DNA from: Glycomyces fuscus
GTDB taxonomy: Bacteria > Actinomycetota > Actinomycetes > Streptosporangiales > Streptosporangiaceae
Length of the DNA: 64,000 nucleotides
Assembly (NCBI GenBank): GCA_002529455.1
Contig: NYMS01000019.1
Location: 1 to 64,000, forward strand
Direction of reading: 5' to 3'
Made by a program: the position numbers and the translations under genes. Position 1 is the stretch's first letter. Each line of letters starts with the position of its first letter. Shown here piece by piece: positions 39,965 through 50,360 of the stretch. Below the pieces are notes generated by a model. It saw nothing but the letters and a program-made list of their open reading frames with translations, did no database searches and was not told the origin of the DNA.

Positions 39965-40645
39965 ATGGCCTCCCCCGAACCAGCGGACGCCCCCGCCGCC
40001 CCCCGTGGTGTTCCCTCGGACCTGTCCCGAACGACCGCGAGCGTCTCCCACCTGCGCAGGTACGTCAGCCTGCGCGGCCCCAACACGCGGATGTGGATGG
40101 CCGTGGCCTACTTCTCCGCCACCCTCACGGCGGGGTTCCTGCTGGTCCTGGGGTCGATGCTCTGGCACGTGCTGCGCGAGGAGAGCACGGTCGGCTCGGT
40201 GTCCCTGTGGGCCCTCGCCGGCCTGGTCATGCTCTTCGTCGGCCCGGGGAGCAACGTGTTCGTGCTGCGCGGGCTGCCCCAGCGCATCACCCGGCAGGGC
40301 ATCAGCGCCGACAGCGACGGCGTCACGGTCCTGCAGGAGCGCAAGTGGTGGTTCCCCGGCGAGGGGACGTTCATCGCCTGGCCGGAGATCCGGCGCATCC
40401 GCGAGGTGCACACCGGTGGGCGCAGGCTCACCTACTTCATCGAGTTCGTGCTGGACACCCACCGCACCGACGCCGAGCTGCCCAGCTGGGCCGAGACGGC
40501 CGAGAGCCTGGACCTGGAGGCGGTGGACGCGCCCACGCAGTTCTACGTGCAGGTGCCCGCCGACCTCAAGGAGAAGATCCTGCGGATGGTGGAGCGCACG
40601 GCCCCGCTGCCCTCCGTCGTGGAGCGGACCCCGCCGCTACGGTGA
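39965..40645 (+). CDS. Membrane protein with PH-like C-terminal domain
   Basis: 226 residues. A ~40-residue Pro/Ala N-terminus is followed by two transmembrane helices (WMAVAYFSATLTAGFLLVLG; VSLWALAGLVMLFVGPG). The C-terminal ~120 residues read as mostly beta (GISADSDGVTVLQERKWWFP, FIAWPEIRRIREVH, LTYFIEFVLD), like bacterial PH (bPH) domains. The ATG at 39965 has GGAG at 10 bases; the ATG at 39956 is too close to it. Overlaps the convergent IclR gene by 9 bp. Function unknown. Confidence 0.7.
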   Translation: MASPEPADAPAAPRGVPSDLSRTTASVSHLRRYVSLRGPNTRMWMAVAYFSATLTAGFLLVLGSMLWHVLREESTVGSVSLWALAGLVMLFVGPGSNVFVLRGLPQRITRQGISADSDGVTVLQERKWWFPGEGTFIAWPEIRRIREVHTGGRRLTYFIEFVLDTHRTDAELPSWAETAESLDLEAVDAPTQFYVQVPADLKEKILRMVERTAPLPSVVERTPPLR

Positions 40646-41398
40646 GGAGCGGCCGTCCAGGCGCCGGGTCAGGTCGGCCGCGGCGTCGCGCACCCGCCCG
40701 GCCAGCGCCTGCGGGGTGACCGGCCGCGCGCTGGGCACCGTCAGGCTGATCGCCGCGGCGGGGCGGCCGTTGTGGTCGCAGGCGGCCGCCGCCACCGACA
40801 CGAAGCCCTCGGTGACCTGGCCCTCCTCGATCGACCAGCCCTGGCGCTGTTCCTCGGCCAGCACACGGCGCAGCTCCCCGGGCGAGGCCGGGCCCCGTCC
40901 GGTGCGGGTGGTGAAGGCCGCCGCGTCCGGGTACAGGGCGCGTACCTGGGCGCGCGGCAGCCGGGCCAGCATGGCCCGCCCCGACGCGGTCAGGTGCGCG
41001 GGCAGGCGCACCCCCACCCCGGTGATCAGGGACGGGGCGTGCGGCGGCTGCTCCTTGAGCAGGTACAGGGTGTCGGCCCCGTGCAGCACGCCCAGGTGGG
41101 CGGTGGCGCCGGTGGCCTCGGTGAGCTGGTGCAGCAGCGGGCGGGCCAGGCGCTCGACGCCGTCGTGGCGCAGGTAGGCCGAACCGATCTCGAAGGCGGC
41201 CACGCCCAGACCCCAGCGGCGCTCCTCGGGCAGGTGGGTCACGAAGCCCTCCCGCGCCATGGCCTCCAGCAGCTGGTACACGCTGGAGCGGGGGACGCCG
41301 AGCTCGGCGGCGATCGCCGAGGCCGACACCGGGCCGGGGCGGGTCGCCAGGAAGCGCAGCAGCCGCAGCGCGCGGGTGGCCGCCGGAACGAGGCTCAT
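40637..41398 (-). CDS. IclR-family transcriptional regulator, likely of the hut operon
   Basis: 253 residues. N-terminal winged helix: RALRLLRFLATRPGPVSASA, then LGVPRSSVYQLLEAMAREGF. The C-terminal ligand domain has GATAHLGVLHGADTLYL, HLTASGRAMLA and GFVSVAAAACDHNGRPAAAI. It is divergent from hutH over a 425-bp gap, so it probably controls the hut genes, with urocanate or histidine as a possible effector (inference). A CCGGA-AAAA-TCCGG dyad lies just upstream of its start. Confidence 0.87.
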   Translation of the reverse strand: MSLVPAATRALRLLRFLATRPGPVSASAIAAELGVPRSSVYQLLEAMAREGFVTHLPEERRWGLGVAAFEIGSAYLRHDGVERLARPLLHQLTEATGATAHLGVLHGADTLYLLKEQPPHAPSLITGVGVRLPAHLTASGRAMLARLPRAQVRALYPDAAAFTTRTGRGPASPGELRRVLAEEQRQGWSIEEGQVTEGFVSVAAAACDHNGRPAAAISLTVPSARPVTPQALAGRVRDAAADLTRRLDGRSSP

Positions 41399-41426
41399 GC
41401 TCCGATTGTCCCGCACCACATGCTGT

Positions 41427-41440
41427 CCGGAAAAATCCGG
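41427..41440. promoter_or_regulatory. Dyad upstream of iclR-type gene
   Basis: CCGGA-AAAA-TCCGG is a perfect palindrome with an A4 centre, 29 bases before the IclR start on the minus strand. Such A/T-centred dyads are unusual here and suit an autoregulatory site. Inferred. Confidence 0.5.
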
Positions 41441-41761
41441 CGCGCCTCCCGGCCGGAGCCTGGGAGGCGGGGACCCGTGCCCGGGGAGAAGGCGTCGGCC
41501 GGCGACGCCGGAGCAGCACGCAGGCTCCACGGCTCGCAGGCCGTCGCGCAGGTGGAGCCCGTCGGAGGTGTGGCGGGACAGGACCTGGGAGCCGCGTTCC
41601 CGCCCCCACCGCGTATGACGCGGCCCACGTCGCCGTGGCGGAGGCGTTGGACCGCGCCCCCGTGACGGGGGAGGCCCGTCCGGTCTCCACGCCGGGGCCG
41701 CGGTGCGGGGTGCGGGTCATCCGGTGGCCGGGCCGGGGTCCGGCGGGCAGGTGCCCCTGCT

Positions 41762-41777
41762 GTCTGAGATCCCAGAC
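41762..41777. promoter_or_regulatory. Dyad upstream of hutH
   Basis: GTCTG-AGATCC-CAGAC, near-perfect around GATC, 47 bases before the hutH start. Candidate operator of the hut operon. The rest of the gap 41399-41823 shows no convincing gene. Confidence 0.45.
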
Positions 41778-41823
41778 GGAACCCTCGTGTCAGCCCTTCA
41801 CCAGGGGCCACGCGGGGGGTCAA

Positions 41824-43380
41824 ATGGGAGACATGTCCACAGCAGTTCCCTCCGTCGTCGTCGGCGACGCGCCGCTCACCCCGGCCCAGGTCCTCGACGT
41901 GGCCCGCCACGGCGCCCGCGTCACCCTGTCCGAGCAGGCCCGCAAGGCCCTCCACCACGGCCGCGAACGGGTCGAGTCGCTCGCGCGCGGTGAGGTCCCC
42001 GCCTACGGGGTCAGCACCGGCTTCGGCGCGCTCGCCACCCGCCACATCGCCCCCGACCTGAGGGCCCGCCTCCAGCGCTCGCTCATCCGCTCGCACGCCG
42101 CCGGCACCGGGCCCGAGGTGGAGGACGAGGTCGTCCGCGCCCTGATGCTGCTGCGCCTGCGCACGCTGGCCTCGGGCAACACCGGTGTGGAGGCCGCCAC
42201 CGCCGAGACCCTCGCCGCGCTGCTCAACGCCCGCATCACCCCGGTCGTGCACGAGTACGGCAGCCTGGGCTGCTCGGGGGACCTGGCGCCGCTGTCGCAC
42301 GTGGCGCTGGCCCTGATGGGCGAGGGCCGGGTCCGCGACGCCGCCGGGCGGGACGTGCCCGCCTACACCGCCCTGCACGAGGCCGGTATCCGACCGGTGG
42401 AGCTGGGCGCCAAGGAGGGCCTGGCGCTGATCAACGGCACCGACGGCATGCTCGGCATGCTCGTGCTGGCCTGCCTGGACCTGGAGCGCCTGCTCAAGGT
42501 CGCCGACATCACCGCCGCCATGAGCGTCGAGGCGCTGCTGGGCACCGACCGGGTCTTCGCCGAGGAGCTCCAGCGCCTGCGCCCCCACCCCGGCCAGGCC
42601 GCCTCCGCGGCCAACCTGCGCGCCCTGCTGGCCTCCTCGCCGATCGTCGCCTCCCACCGCGGCCCCGACTGCAACCGGGTCCAGGACGCCTACTCGCTGC
42701 GCTGCGCCCCGCAGGTGGCCGGAGCCGCCCGCGACACCCTCGCCCACGCGCTGCTCGTGGCCGGGCGCGAGCTCGACAGCGTCATCGACAACCCCGTGGT
42801 CCTGGACGACGGCCGGGTGGAGTCCAACGGCAACTTCCACGGCGCGCCCGTGGCCTACGTGCTCGACTTCCTGGCCATCGCCGTCGCCGACACCGCCTCC
42901 ATCGCCGAGCGGCGCACGGACCGCATGCTCGACGTGTCCCGCTCCCACGGCCTGCCCGCCTTCCTGGCCGACGACCCCGGCGTGGACTCCGGGCACATGA
43001 TCGCCCAGTACACGCAGGCCGCCATCGTCTCCGAGCTCAAGCGCCTGGCCGTGCCCGCCAGCGTCGACTCCATCCCCAGCTCGGCCATGCAGGAGGACCA
43101 CGTCTCCATGGGCTGGGCCGCCGCGCGCAAGCTGCGCCGCGCCGTGGACGGGCTGACCAGCGTGCTGGCGGTGGAACTGCTCACCGCCGCCCGCGCCCTG
43201 GACCTGCGCTCGCCGCTGGAGCCCGGACCCGCCACCGGCGCCGTGCTGCGCGCCGTCCGGGAGCGGGTCTCCGGGCCCGGCCCCGACCGCCACCTGGCAC
43301 CCGAGATCGCCGCCGTCGCCGACCTGATCACCGACGGCTCCGTGGTCGGGGCCGCCGAGTCCGTCACCCCCCTCGTCTGA
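41824..43380 (+). CDS. hutH: Histidine ammonia-lyase
   Basis: About 518 residues. The catalytic MIO motif lies in [16 protein letters not shown], with the triad Cys-Ser-Gly rather than the common Ala-Ser-Gly. [40 protein letters not shown] and [13 protein letters not shown] are all typical. Converts histidine to urocanate and ammonia. Starts at 41824 or 41833 (MSTAVPS) are both possible. It is the first gene of the hut operon. Confidence 0.95.
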   Translation: MGDMSTAVPSVVVGDAPLTPAQVLDVARHGARVTLSEQARKALHHGRERVESLARGEVPAYGVSTGFGALATRHIAPDLRARLQRSLIRSHAAGTGPEVEDEVVRALMLLRLRTLASGNTGVEAATAETLAALLNARITPVVHEYGSLGCSGDLAPLSHVALALMGEGRVRDAAGRDVPAYTALHEAGIRPVELGAKEGLALINGTDGMLGMLVLACLDLERLLKVADITAAMSVEALLGTDRVFAEELQRLRPHPGQAASAANLRALLASSPIVASHRGPDCNRVQDAYSLRCAPQVAGAARDTLAHALLVAGRELDSVIDNPVVLDDGRVESNGNFHGAPVAYVLDFLAIAVADTASIAERRTDRMLDVSRSHGLPAFLADDPGVDSGHMIAQYTQAAIVSELKRLAVPASVDSIPSSAMQEDHVSMGWAAARKLRRAVDGLTSVLAVELLTAARALDLRSPLEPGPATGAVLRAVRERVSGPGPDRHLAPEIAAVADLITDGSVVGAAESVTPLV

Positions 43381-43409
43381 GTGGGGACCCGCTACCCCGA
43401 GGAGACCGC

Positions 43410-45068
43410 GTGAGCAGTCCACGTACCGTCCGCGCCGCGCGCGGCACCACCCTGTCCGCGAAGGGGTGGCAGCAGGAGGCCGCCCTGCGCATGTTCCACA
43501 ACAACCTCGACCCCGAGGTCGCCGAGCGCCCCGAGGACCTGGTGGTCTACGGCGGCACGGGCAAGGCCGCGCGCGACTGGCGCAGCTTCGACCGCATCAC
43601 CGCCGCCCTGCGCGGCCTGGAGGGCGACGAGACCCTGCTCGTGCAGTCGGGACGCCCGGTCGGCGTCATGCGCACCCACGAGTGGGCGCCCCGCGTGCTC
43701 ATCGCCAACAGCAACCTGGTGGGGGACTGGGCGAACTGGCCCGAGTTCCGCCGCCTGGAGGCCCAGGGCCTGACCATGTACGGGCAGATGACCGCCGGTT
43801 CGTGGATCTACATCGGCACCCAGGGCATCCTCCAGGGCACCTACGAGACCTTCGCCGCCGTGGCCGCCAAGCGCTTCGGCGGGACCCTGGCCGGGACCAT
43901 CACCCTCACCGCCGGGCTCGGCGGCATGGGCGGCGCCCAGCCGCTGGCCGTGACCATGAACGACGGCGTCGCGATCGTGGTCGAGTGCGACCCCAGCCGT
44001 ATCGAGCGCCGCATCGAGCACCGCTACCTGGACGTGCGCGCCGACAGCCTCGACCACGCCCTGGAACTGGCCGTGCGGGCGCGCGACGAGCGCCGCCCGC
44101 TGTCGGTCGGGGTGCTCGGCAACGCCGCCGAGGTCCTGCCCGAGCTGCTCTCGCGCGGCGCCCCGATCGACGTGGTCACCGACCAGACCTCCGCCCACGA
44201 CCCCCTCGCCTACCTGCCCGCCGGGGTGGCCTTCGAGGACTGGCGTGACCTGGCCGCCGCCGGGCCCGAGGAGTTCACCACCCGGGCCCGGGAGTCCATG
44301 GCCGCGCACGTGGAGGCCATGGTGGGCTTCCAGGACGCGGGCGCCGAGGTCTTCGACTACGGCAACTCCATCCGCGACGAGGCCCGCAGCGGCGGCTTCG
44401 CCCGCGCCTTCGACTTCCCCGGGTTCGTCCCCGCCTACATCCGGCCCCTGTTCTGCGAGGGCAGAGGGCCCTTCCGGTGGGCGGCGCTGTCCGGCGACCC
44501 CGCCGACATCGCCCGCACGGACCGGGCGGTCCTGGACCTGTTCCCCGACAACGACCACCTGGCCCGGTGGATCCGCATGGCGGGGGAGCGGGTCGCCTTC
44601 CAGGGGCTGCCCGCCCGCATCTGCTGGCTCGGCCAGGGCGAGCGCGCCGCCGCCGGGGCGCGGTTCAACGAGCTGGTGGCCTCCGGGGAGGTCTCCGCGC
44701 CGCTGGCCATCGGCCGCGACCACCTGGACACCGGGTCGGTGGCCTCCCCCTACCGCGAGACCGAGGGGATGAGGGACGGCTCCGACGCCATCGCCGACTG
44801 GCCGCTGCTCAACGCCCTGGTCAACACCTCCTCCGGCGCCTCCTGGGTGTCCATCCACCACGGCGGGGGAGTGGGCATGGGCCGCTCGCTGCACGCCGGG
44901 CAGGTCAGCGTCGCCGACGGCACCGACCTGGCCGCCGCCAAGCTGGAGCGGGTGCTCACCAACGACCCCGCCATGGGCGTCATCCGCCACGTGGACGCCG
45001 GGTACGACGAGGCCGAGCGCGTCGCGCGCGAGCACGGCATCCGCGTCCCGATGCGCGAGGGCGGGTGA
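43410..45068 (+). CDS. hutU: Urocanate hydratase
   Basis: 552 residues. [38 protein letters not shown] (NAD-binding), [18 protein letters not shown] [16 protein letters not shown] and [17 protein letters not shown] are typical. It uses tightly bound NAD to make imidazolonepropionate. GAGGAGA precedes the GTG at 43410, 29 bp after hutH. Confidence 0.95.
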   Translation: MSSPRTVRAARGTTLSAKGWQQEAALRMFHNNLDPEVAERPEDLVVYGGTGKAARDWRSFDRITAALRGLEGDETLLVQSGRPVGVMRTHEWAPRVLIANSNLVGDWANWPEFRRLEAQGLTMYGQMTAGSWIYIGTQGILQGTYETFAAVAAKRFGGTLAGTITLTAGLGGMGGAQPLAVTMNDGVAIVVECDPSRIERRIEHRYLDVRADSLDHALELAVRARDERRPLSVGVLGNAAEVLPELLSRGAPIDVVTDQTSAHDPLAYLPAGVAFEDWRDLAAAGPEEFTTRARESMAAHVEAMVGFQDAGAEVFDYGNSIRDEARSGGFARAFDFPGFVPAYIRPLFCEGRGPFRWAALSGDPADIARTDRAVLDLFPDNDHLARWIRMAGERVAFQGLPARICWLGQGERAAAGARFNELVASGEVSAPLAIGRDHLDTGSVASPYRETEGMRDGSDAIADWPLLNALVNTSSGASWVSIHHGGGVGMGRSLHAGQVSVADGTDLAAAKLERVLTNDPAMGVIRHVDAGYDEAERVAREHGIRVPMREGG

Positions 45069-45141
45069 GCCGCGCCGGGGCGCCCGCCGCGGGCGCCCCG
45101 GCACGCGTACGACCATCCGTTCCGACGTGGGGAAGCACCCT

Positions 45142-46410
45142 GTGAGCGACCAGTACACCGCCCCCGACCCCGGGGCCTTCGACCGCCTGTGGGCCGACCT
45201 GGCGCCCGTCGGCCGCGATCCGGGCAGCGGCGGCTACCGCCGCCACGCCTGGAACGGCGCCGACGCCGACGCCCGGGCCTGGTTCACCGAGGCCGCCGCC
45301 GCGCGGGGCCTGGACGTGCGCGCCGACCGCAACGGCAACCTGTGGGCCTGGTGGGGGACCCCCGGTCCGGGAGCGGTGGCCACCGGCTCCCACCTGGACT
45401 CGGTCCCCGACGGCGGGGCCTTCGACGGCCCCCTCGGGGTGGCCAGCGCCCTGGCCGCCGTGGACGAGCTGCGGCGGCGCGGGCTGGCCCCCGCACGGCC
45501 GCTCGCCGTCACGGTGTTCGCCGAGGAGGAGGGCGGCAGGTTCGGCGTCCCCTGCCTGGGCAGCCGCCTGACGGCGGGGGAGATCTCCCCCGAGCGGGCG
45601 CGCGGCCTCACCGACGCCTCCGGGACCACCTGGGCCCGGGCCATGGAGGCCGCCGGACACGACCCCGACGCGATCGGCGCCGACCCCGGAGCGCTGGCGG
45701 ACCTGGACGCGTTCGTGGAGCTGCACGTGGAACAGGGGCGCGCCCTGGAGGAGACCGCCCACCCGGTGGGCGTGGCCGGAGCGATCTGGCCGCACGGGCG
45801 CTGGCGGATGGACTTCACCGGCCGAGCCGACCACGCGGGGACCACCCGGCTGGACGACCGCAGCGACCCCATGCTGCCGTTCGCGCACACGATCCTGGCG
45901 GCCCGCGCGCTGGCCGAGGAGCACGGCGCCCGCGCCACCGTGGCCAAAGCCCTGATCAGCCCGAACGGCACGAACGCGATCCCGTCCCTGGTCAGTGCCT
46001 GGCTGGACGCCCGCGCCGCCGACGAGGCCGCGCTCGGCGCGGTCGTGGCCGGGGTGCGCGAGGCCGCGGAGAGGGCCTCGCGCGAGCACGGCGTGGACTG
46101 CGCGACGGCCAACGAGTCCCTGACCCCGCTCGTGTCGTTCACGCACGGCCTGCGCGACCGCCTGGCCGCCGTGGTCGCCGACCGCGCCCCCGACCCCCGG
46201 GTGCCGGTGCTGCCGACCGGGGCCGGCCACGACGCCGGGGTGCTCGCCGCGCACGTGCCCACCGCGATGCTGTACGTGCGCAACCCGACCGGGGTGTCGC
46301 ACTCCCCCGAGGAGTGGGCCCGCCCCGAGGACTGCCACGCCGGGGTGCTCGCCCTGGCCGACGTGCTCCAGGACCTGCTCGCCCGCCCCGCCCGGGAGGG
46401 GGACCGGTGA
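45142..46410 (+). CDS. M20-family amidohydrolase (allantoate amidohydrolase-like) in the hut operon
   Basis: 422 residues. Metal-binding marks: TGSHLDSVPDGGAFDGPLG near residue 80, FAEEEGGRFG (catalytic Glu pair), ELHVEQGRALE and GVSHSPEEW. The family cleaves N-carbamoyl or ureido groups (allantoate, carbamoyl-amino acids). No HutG is present here, and HutF gives N-formylglutamate, so this enzyme probably removes the formyl group (inference). GTG at 45142; it overlaps hutF by GTGA. Confidence 0.87.
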   Translation: MSDQYTAPDPGAFDRLWADLAPVGRDPGSGGYRRHAWNGADADARAWFTEAAAARGLDVRADRNGNLWAWWGTPGPGAVATGSHLDSVPDGGAFDGPLGVASALAAVDELRRRGLAPARPLAVTVFAEEEGGRFGVPCLGSRLTAGEISPERARGLTDASGTTWARAMEAAGHDPDAIGADPGALADLDAFVELHVEQGRALEETAHPVGVAGAIWPHGRWRMDFTGRADHAGTTRLDDRSDPMLPFAHTILAARALAEEHGARATVAKALISPNGTNAIPSLVSAWLDARAADEAALGAVVAGVREAAERASREHGVDCATANESLTPLVSFTHGLRDRLAAVVADRAPDPRVPVLPTGAGHDAGVLAAHVPTAMLYVRNPTGVSHSPEEWARPEDCHAGVLALADVLQDLLARPAREGDR

Positions 46411-47903
46411 CCCCCGCACCCGGCTCGAACGGCGGGGCGGTGCCCGGCACGAGCACGGCGGCGCCGGGCGCGCGCCGCCTGTGGTGCGAGTGGGCCTGGA
46501 CCGGCACCGGGGACGGCGCCCCCGAGCACGGCGTGCTCGTGGAGGTGGCCGACGGCCGGATCACGTCGGTGACGGCGGGCACACGGTGCCCCGAGGACGC
46601 CGAGGGCCTGCCCGGGCTCACCCTGCCCGGGCTCGCCAACACCCACTCGCACGCCTTCCACCGCGCGCTGCGGGGCCGCACCCACACCGGGGGCGGATCC
46701 TTCTGGACCTGGCGCGAGACGATGTACCGGGTGGCCGGGCGCCTGGACCCCGACACCTACCACCGCCTCGCCAGGGCGGTCTACGCCGAGATGGCCCTGG
46801 CCGGGGTCACCTGCGTGGGCGAGTTCCACTACCTGCACCACGCCCCCGGCGGCGCCCGCTACGACGACCCCAACGCCATGGGCCACGCCCTGGCGGCCGC
46901 GGCGGCCGACGCGGGGATCCGGATCACCCTGCTGGACGTGTGCTACCTGTCCGGCGGGCTGGACCCCCGCGGCGTCCACCGACCGCTCACCGGGCCCCAG
47001 CTGCGGTTCGGTGACGGGGACGCGGCCTCCTGGGCCGAGCGCGCCGCCGCCTTCGCCCCCGACGGCGGCCACGTGCGCACGGGCGCGGCCGCCCACTCGG
47101 TGCGCGCCGTTCCCGCCGCGCAGCTGCCCGAGGTCGCGGCGTTCGCCGCCGGGCGCGACCGCGTGCTGCACGTCCACGTCTCCGAGCAGCCCGCCGAGAA
47201 CGCCGCCTGCCTGGCCGCGTACGGCCGCACCCCCACGGCCGTGCTCGCCGACGCGGGCGCGCTCACCGCGCGCACGAGCCTGGTGCACGCCACCCACCTG
47301 AGCGACGCCGACGTCGCGGCCGTGCGCTCGTGCGGCGCGACCGTGTGCCTGTGCCCCACGACCGAGCGCGACCTGGCCGACGGTCTGCCGCGCACCGGCG
47401 ACCTGCTGCCCGCCCCGCTCAGCCTGGGCACCGACCAGCACGCCCTGACCGACATGTTCGAGGAGGCCAGGGCGGTCGAACTCCACGAGCGCCTGCGCAC
47501 CCACCGGCGCGGCACCCTGGGAGCCGGGGAGCTGCTGCGCGCCGCCACCGCGCACGGGCACGCCAGCCTGGGCTGGACCCGCGACCCCGGGGGCGCCGCC
47601 CCGGGCGCCGGCGCCCCCGGGCTTCCCGGAGGAGGACCACACGAACCTCCGCGCGAGGCGCCCGACGCCGGCGTCCTGGCCCCCGGAGCACGGGCCGACC
47701 TGGTCAACGTCCCCCTGGACGGGACGCGCCTGGCCGGGGCCGACCCCGCCCGGGCCGCCGACGCCGTCGTCTTCGCCGCCACCGCCGCCGACGTGCGGCA
47801 CGTGATGGCCGACGGGCGCTGGACCGTCCGTGACGGGGTCCACACCCTGATACCCGACACCGCGCGCGAACTCGACACGGCCATCAAGGAGGTCCTCACG
47901 TGA
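46407..47903 (+). CDS. hutF: Formimidoylglutamate deiminase
   Basis: 498 residues of the amidohydrolase superfamily. [45 protein letters not shown] and [15 protein letters not shown] carry the zinc ligands and match HutF-type deiminases. Makes N-formyl-L-glutamate from N-formimidoyl-L-glutamate. A Gly/Pro-rich insertion lies near residues 395-425 ([17 protein letters not shown]). GTGA overlaps on both sides show tight coupling. Confidence 0.9.
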   Translation: MTPAPGSNGGAVPGTSTAAPGARRLWCEWAWTGTGDGAPEHGVLVEVADGRITSVTAGTRCPEDAEGLPGLTLPGLANTHSHAFHRALRGRTHTGGGSFWTWRETMYRVAGRLDPDTYHRLARAVYAEMALAGVTCVGEFHYLHHAPGGARYDDPNAMGHALAAAAADAGIRITLLDVCYLSGGLDPRGVHRPLTGPQLRFGDGDAASWAERAAAFAPDGGHVRTGAAAHSVRAVPAAQLPEVAAFAAGRDRVLHVHVSEQPAENAACLAAYGRTPTAVLADAGALTARTSLVHATHLSDADVAAVRSCGATVCLCPTTERDLADGLPRTGDLLPAPLSLGTDQHALTDMFEEARAVELHERLRTHRRGTLGAGELLRAATAHGHASLGWTRDPGGAAPGAGAPGLPGGGPHEPPREAPDAGVLAPGARADLVNVPLDGTRLAGADPARAADAVVFAATAADVRHVMADGRWTVRDGVHTLIPDTARELDTAIKEVLT

Positions 47904-49105
47904 GCGACGTGCCCCGGAGCATCGTCATCGACGACATCGCCACCCTGATCACCAACGACCCCTCCCGCGGCAGGGGAGCCGTGGGGGAGGTCCTCGACGC
48001 CGCCCTGGTCGTCGAGGACGGCCGGGTGGCCTGGTCGGGGCCGCGGTCCCAGGCGCCCGCCGCCGACGCGCGGATCGACGCCGCCGGGCGCTGCGTCCTG
48101 CCCGGGTTCGTCGACAGCCACTCCCACATCGTCTTCGCGGGCGACCGCAGCCGCGAGTTCGCCGCGCGGATGAGCGGTCAGCCCTACTCGGCGGGCGGGA
48201 TCCGCACCACCGTGGCCGCCACGCGCGAGGCCTCCGACGCCGACCTGCTGGCGGGCGCCCGGCGCCTGACCCGCGAGGCCCGCGCCCAGGGCACCACCAC
48301 CCTGGAGGTCAAGTCCGGCTACGGGCTCACCGTCGCCGACGAGGAGCGCTGCCTGGCCGTGGCCGCACGCGTCACCGACGAGGTCACCTTCCTGGGCGCG
48401 CACGTGGTCGCCCCCGAGTACGCCGACGACCCCCAGGGCTACGTCGACCTGGTCACGGGCCCCATGCTGGAGGCCTGCGCGCCGCACGCCCGGTGGATCG
48501 ACGTCTTCTGCGAGCGCGGCGCCTTCGACGAGGACGCCTCCCGCCGCGTCCTGACCGCCGGGGCGGAGCGCGGCCTGCTGCCCCGCGTGCACGGCAACCA
48601 GCTGGGCCCGGGGCCGGGCGTGCGCCTGGCGGTCGAACTGGGCGCCGCCTCGGTCGACCACTGCACCCACCTGGAGCCCGGGGACGTGGACGCCCTGGCC
48701 CAGGCCGCCGCGCGCACCGAGCCCACGGTGGCCACCCTGCTGCCCGGGGTGGACTTCTCCACCCGCCAGCCCTACCCGGACGCCCGCGCGCTCCTGGACG
48801 CCGGGGCCCTGGTCGCCCTGGCCAGCGACTGCAACCCTGGCTCCTGCTTCACCTCCAGCCTGGCCTTCTGCGTCGCGGTCGCGGTCCGCGACATGGGCAT
48901 GACCCCGGACGAGGCGGTGTGGGCGGCCACCGCGGGGGGAGCGCGGGCGCTGCGCCGCACCGACGTCGGCCACCTGGCCCCCGGCGCGCGCGCCGACCTG
49001 GTCCTGCTGGACGCCCCCAACCACCTCTACCTCGCCTACCGGCCCGGGGTCCCGCAGGTCGCGGCGGTCTGGAAGGACGGGGAACTGGTCTCGGGGCGCC
49101 CCTGA
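47900..49105 (+). CDS. hutI: Imidazolonepropionase
   Basis: 401 residues. [53 protein letters not shown] and [15 protein letters not shown] give the zinc site and family pattern. Opens the imidazolone ring to formimidoylglutamate. It starts by GTGA overlap with hutF and ends the operon. The 3' end of this gene is duplicated, in decayed form, at 50505-50619. Confidence 0.95.
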   Translation: MSDVPRSIVIDDIATLITNDPSRGRGAVGEVLDAALVVEDGRVAWSGPRSQAPAADARIDAAGRCVLPGFVDSHSHIVFAGDRSREFAARMSGQPYSAGGIRTTVAATREASDADLLAGARRLTREARAQGTTTLEVKSGYGLTVADEERCLAVAARVTDEVTFLGAHVVAPEYADDPQGYVDLVTGPMLEACAPHARWIDVFCERGAFDEDASRRVLTAGAERGLLPRVHGNQLGPGPGVRLAVELGAASVDHCTHLEPGDVDALAQAAARTEPTVATLLPGVDFSTRQPYPDARALLDAGALVALASDCNPGSCFTSSLAFCVAVAVRDMGMTPDEAVWAATAGGARALRRTDVGHLAPGARADLVLLDAPNHLYLAYRPGVPQVAAVWKDGELVSGRP

Positions 49106-49232
49106 GGGCGGAGGCCGCGGTGTGACGAGCGGGCCGTCCGACGTCCTCGCGAACCCGACAGGCGGCCAGCCTCCCCGAAACCCGCGGCACCGGACCCGGA
49201 GTCACGCCGGTGCGTGTCCGCCGCCGCGGTAC
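48991..49232 (+). repeat. 242-bp imperfect direct repeat, copy A (hutI 3' end and downstream)
   Basis: Aligns without gaps to 50505-50746 at an offset of 1,514 bp. Over the 192-bp core (49041-49232 against 50555-50746) I count about 18 differences, so ~90% identity. The first 50 bp are more diverged, mostly by transitions. Copy A covers the last 38 codons of hutI plus 127 bases after its stop. Confidence 0.9.
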
Positions 49233-49410
49233 CAGGCCGGGGGCGGACCCCCGTCTGCCCGCCGACCAGACCGTCGCCCCTTTCGGCCTTGTCCTGTCCG
49301 CCCCCAGGCGGTCCCGCCCGGCCTCCTCCGCCCCGGCGGCCAGGCGTGCCACCGCCTCGGGTCGGCGAGGCCGTCGAAGAGCGGCAGCCGCGGCGCCGTC
49401 CGCGACCGGT

Positions 49411-50265
49411 TCACGGGCGGCCGCCTCCCGTGTGCCGGACCAGGGCCGACACGAAGTCGTCCCACACCGGTCCGGGCAGGTCGTGACCGGCCCCCCGCAG
49501 GACCAGCAGCTCGGCCCCGGGGATCGCCGCACGCAGCGCCTCGCCGTGCGCCGGCGGCAGGAGCGGGTCCCGGTCGCCGTGGACCACGAGCGTGGGCGCC
49601 GCGATGTCGCCGAAGCCGCCGCGGGCCGGTCCGTCGAGGTCGATGGCGTAGTGGTTGACCAGCGTGGACGCGTAGTTCCTGGCGCGCGCCACGTCGCGTT
49701 CGACCAGCGTCCGGACCGCGGCCTCGTCGAAGTACGGCGAGTCGCCGGCGCAGGCCCGCGCGTCGGCGACCACGTACTCCACGACCGCGGCCGTGTCGGA
49801 GGAGCGCGGTTGGGCGGGCACGGCCAGGCCGCTGGAGGGCGGTGGCAGGTCGTCGGCCCCGGTCGAGCTCGAGACGAACGTCAGCGACGCGACCCGGTGG
49901 GGGTGGTCCACGCCGAGGATGAGGCCGCTCTGGCCGAACATCGACTGACAGACCACATGGGCGCGTTCGATGCCCAGGGCGTCCTGGACGCCGAGCACGT
50001 CCCGGGCCAGGTCGGTGCAGGAGTACGCCGGCCGGCCCGGCGGGTAGCAGGTCGAGCGGCCGGTGTCGCGGTGGTCGAAGCGGACCACGAACCGGCCGCG
50101 GGCGGCGATCCGCCCGCACAGTTCGGCGTCCCACCACAGCATCGAGGCAGAGGCCCCGGCGACCAGCACGATCGCCGGGTCCGTGTGGTCTCCGAAGGTC
50201 TCGACACACAGCTCGACGCCGTTGACCGCGAGGAGCCGTTCGCCGTGGGACGGATGCGCAGTCAT
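49411..50265 (-). CDS. Alpha/beta hydrolase with unusual nucleophile elbow
   Basis: 284 residues from the ATG at 50265 (MTAHPSHGERLLAVNG). Beta-strand order and HG-like loops fit: VLVAGASASMLWWD, FDHRDTGRST, then HVVCQSMFGQSG, where the family usually has GxSxG. The Ser is kept but both small Gly residues are Cys and Phe, so the elbow would be abnormal. Asp (VVHGDRDPLLPP) and His (RGAGHDLPG) are present. The gene lies inside the 242-bp flanking repeats. Esterase or lactonase activity is possible. Confidence 0.78.
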   Translation of the reverse strand: MTAHPSHGERLLAVNGVELCVETFGDHTDPAIVLVAGASASMLWWDAELCGRIAARGRFVVRFDHRDTGRSTCYPPGRPAYSCTDLARDVLGVQDALGIERAHVVCQSMFGQSGLILGVDHPHRVASLTFVSSSTGADDLPPPSSGLAVPAQPRSSDTAAVVEYVVADARACAGDSPYFDEAAVRTLVERDVARARNYASTLVNHYAIDLDGPARGGFGDIAAPTLVVHGDRDPLLPPAHGEALRAAIPGAELLVLRGAGHDLPGPVWDDFVSALVRHTGGGRP

Positions 50266-50360
50266 GTCAGCCACGCTACGCCCGCGTCCTCGTCGTGAGA
50301 AGCGACGGTGTGCGATGGCCTCGATCGTCTTCGGTGATCCTCGGCCCTGCGCCGGCACGT

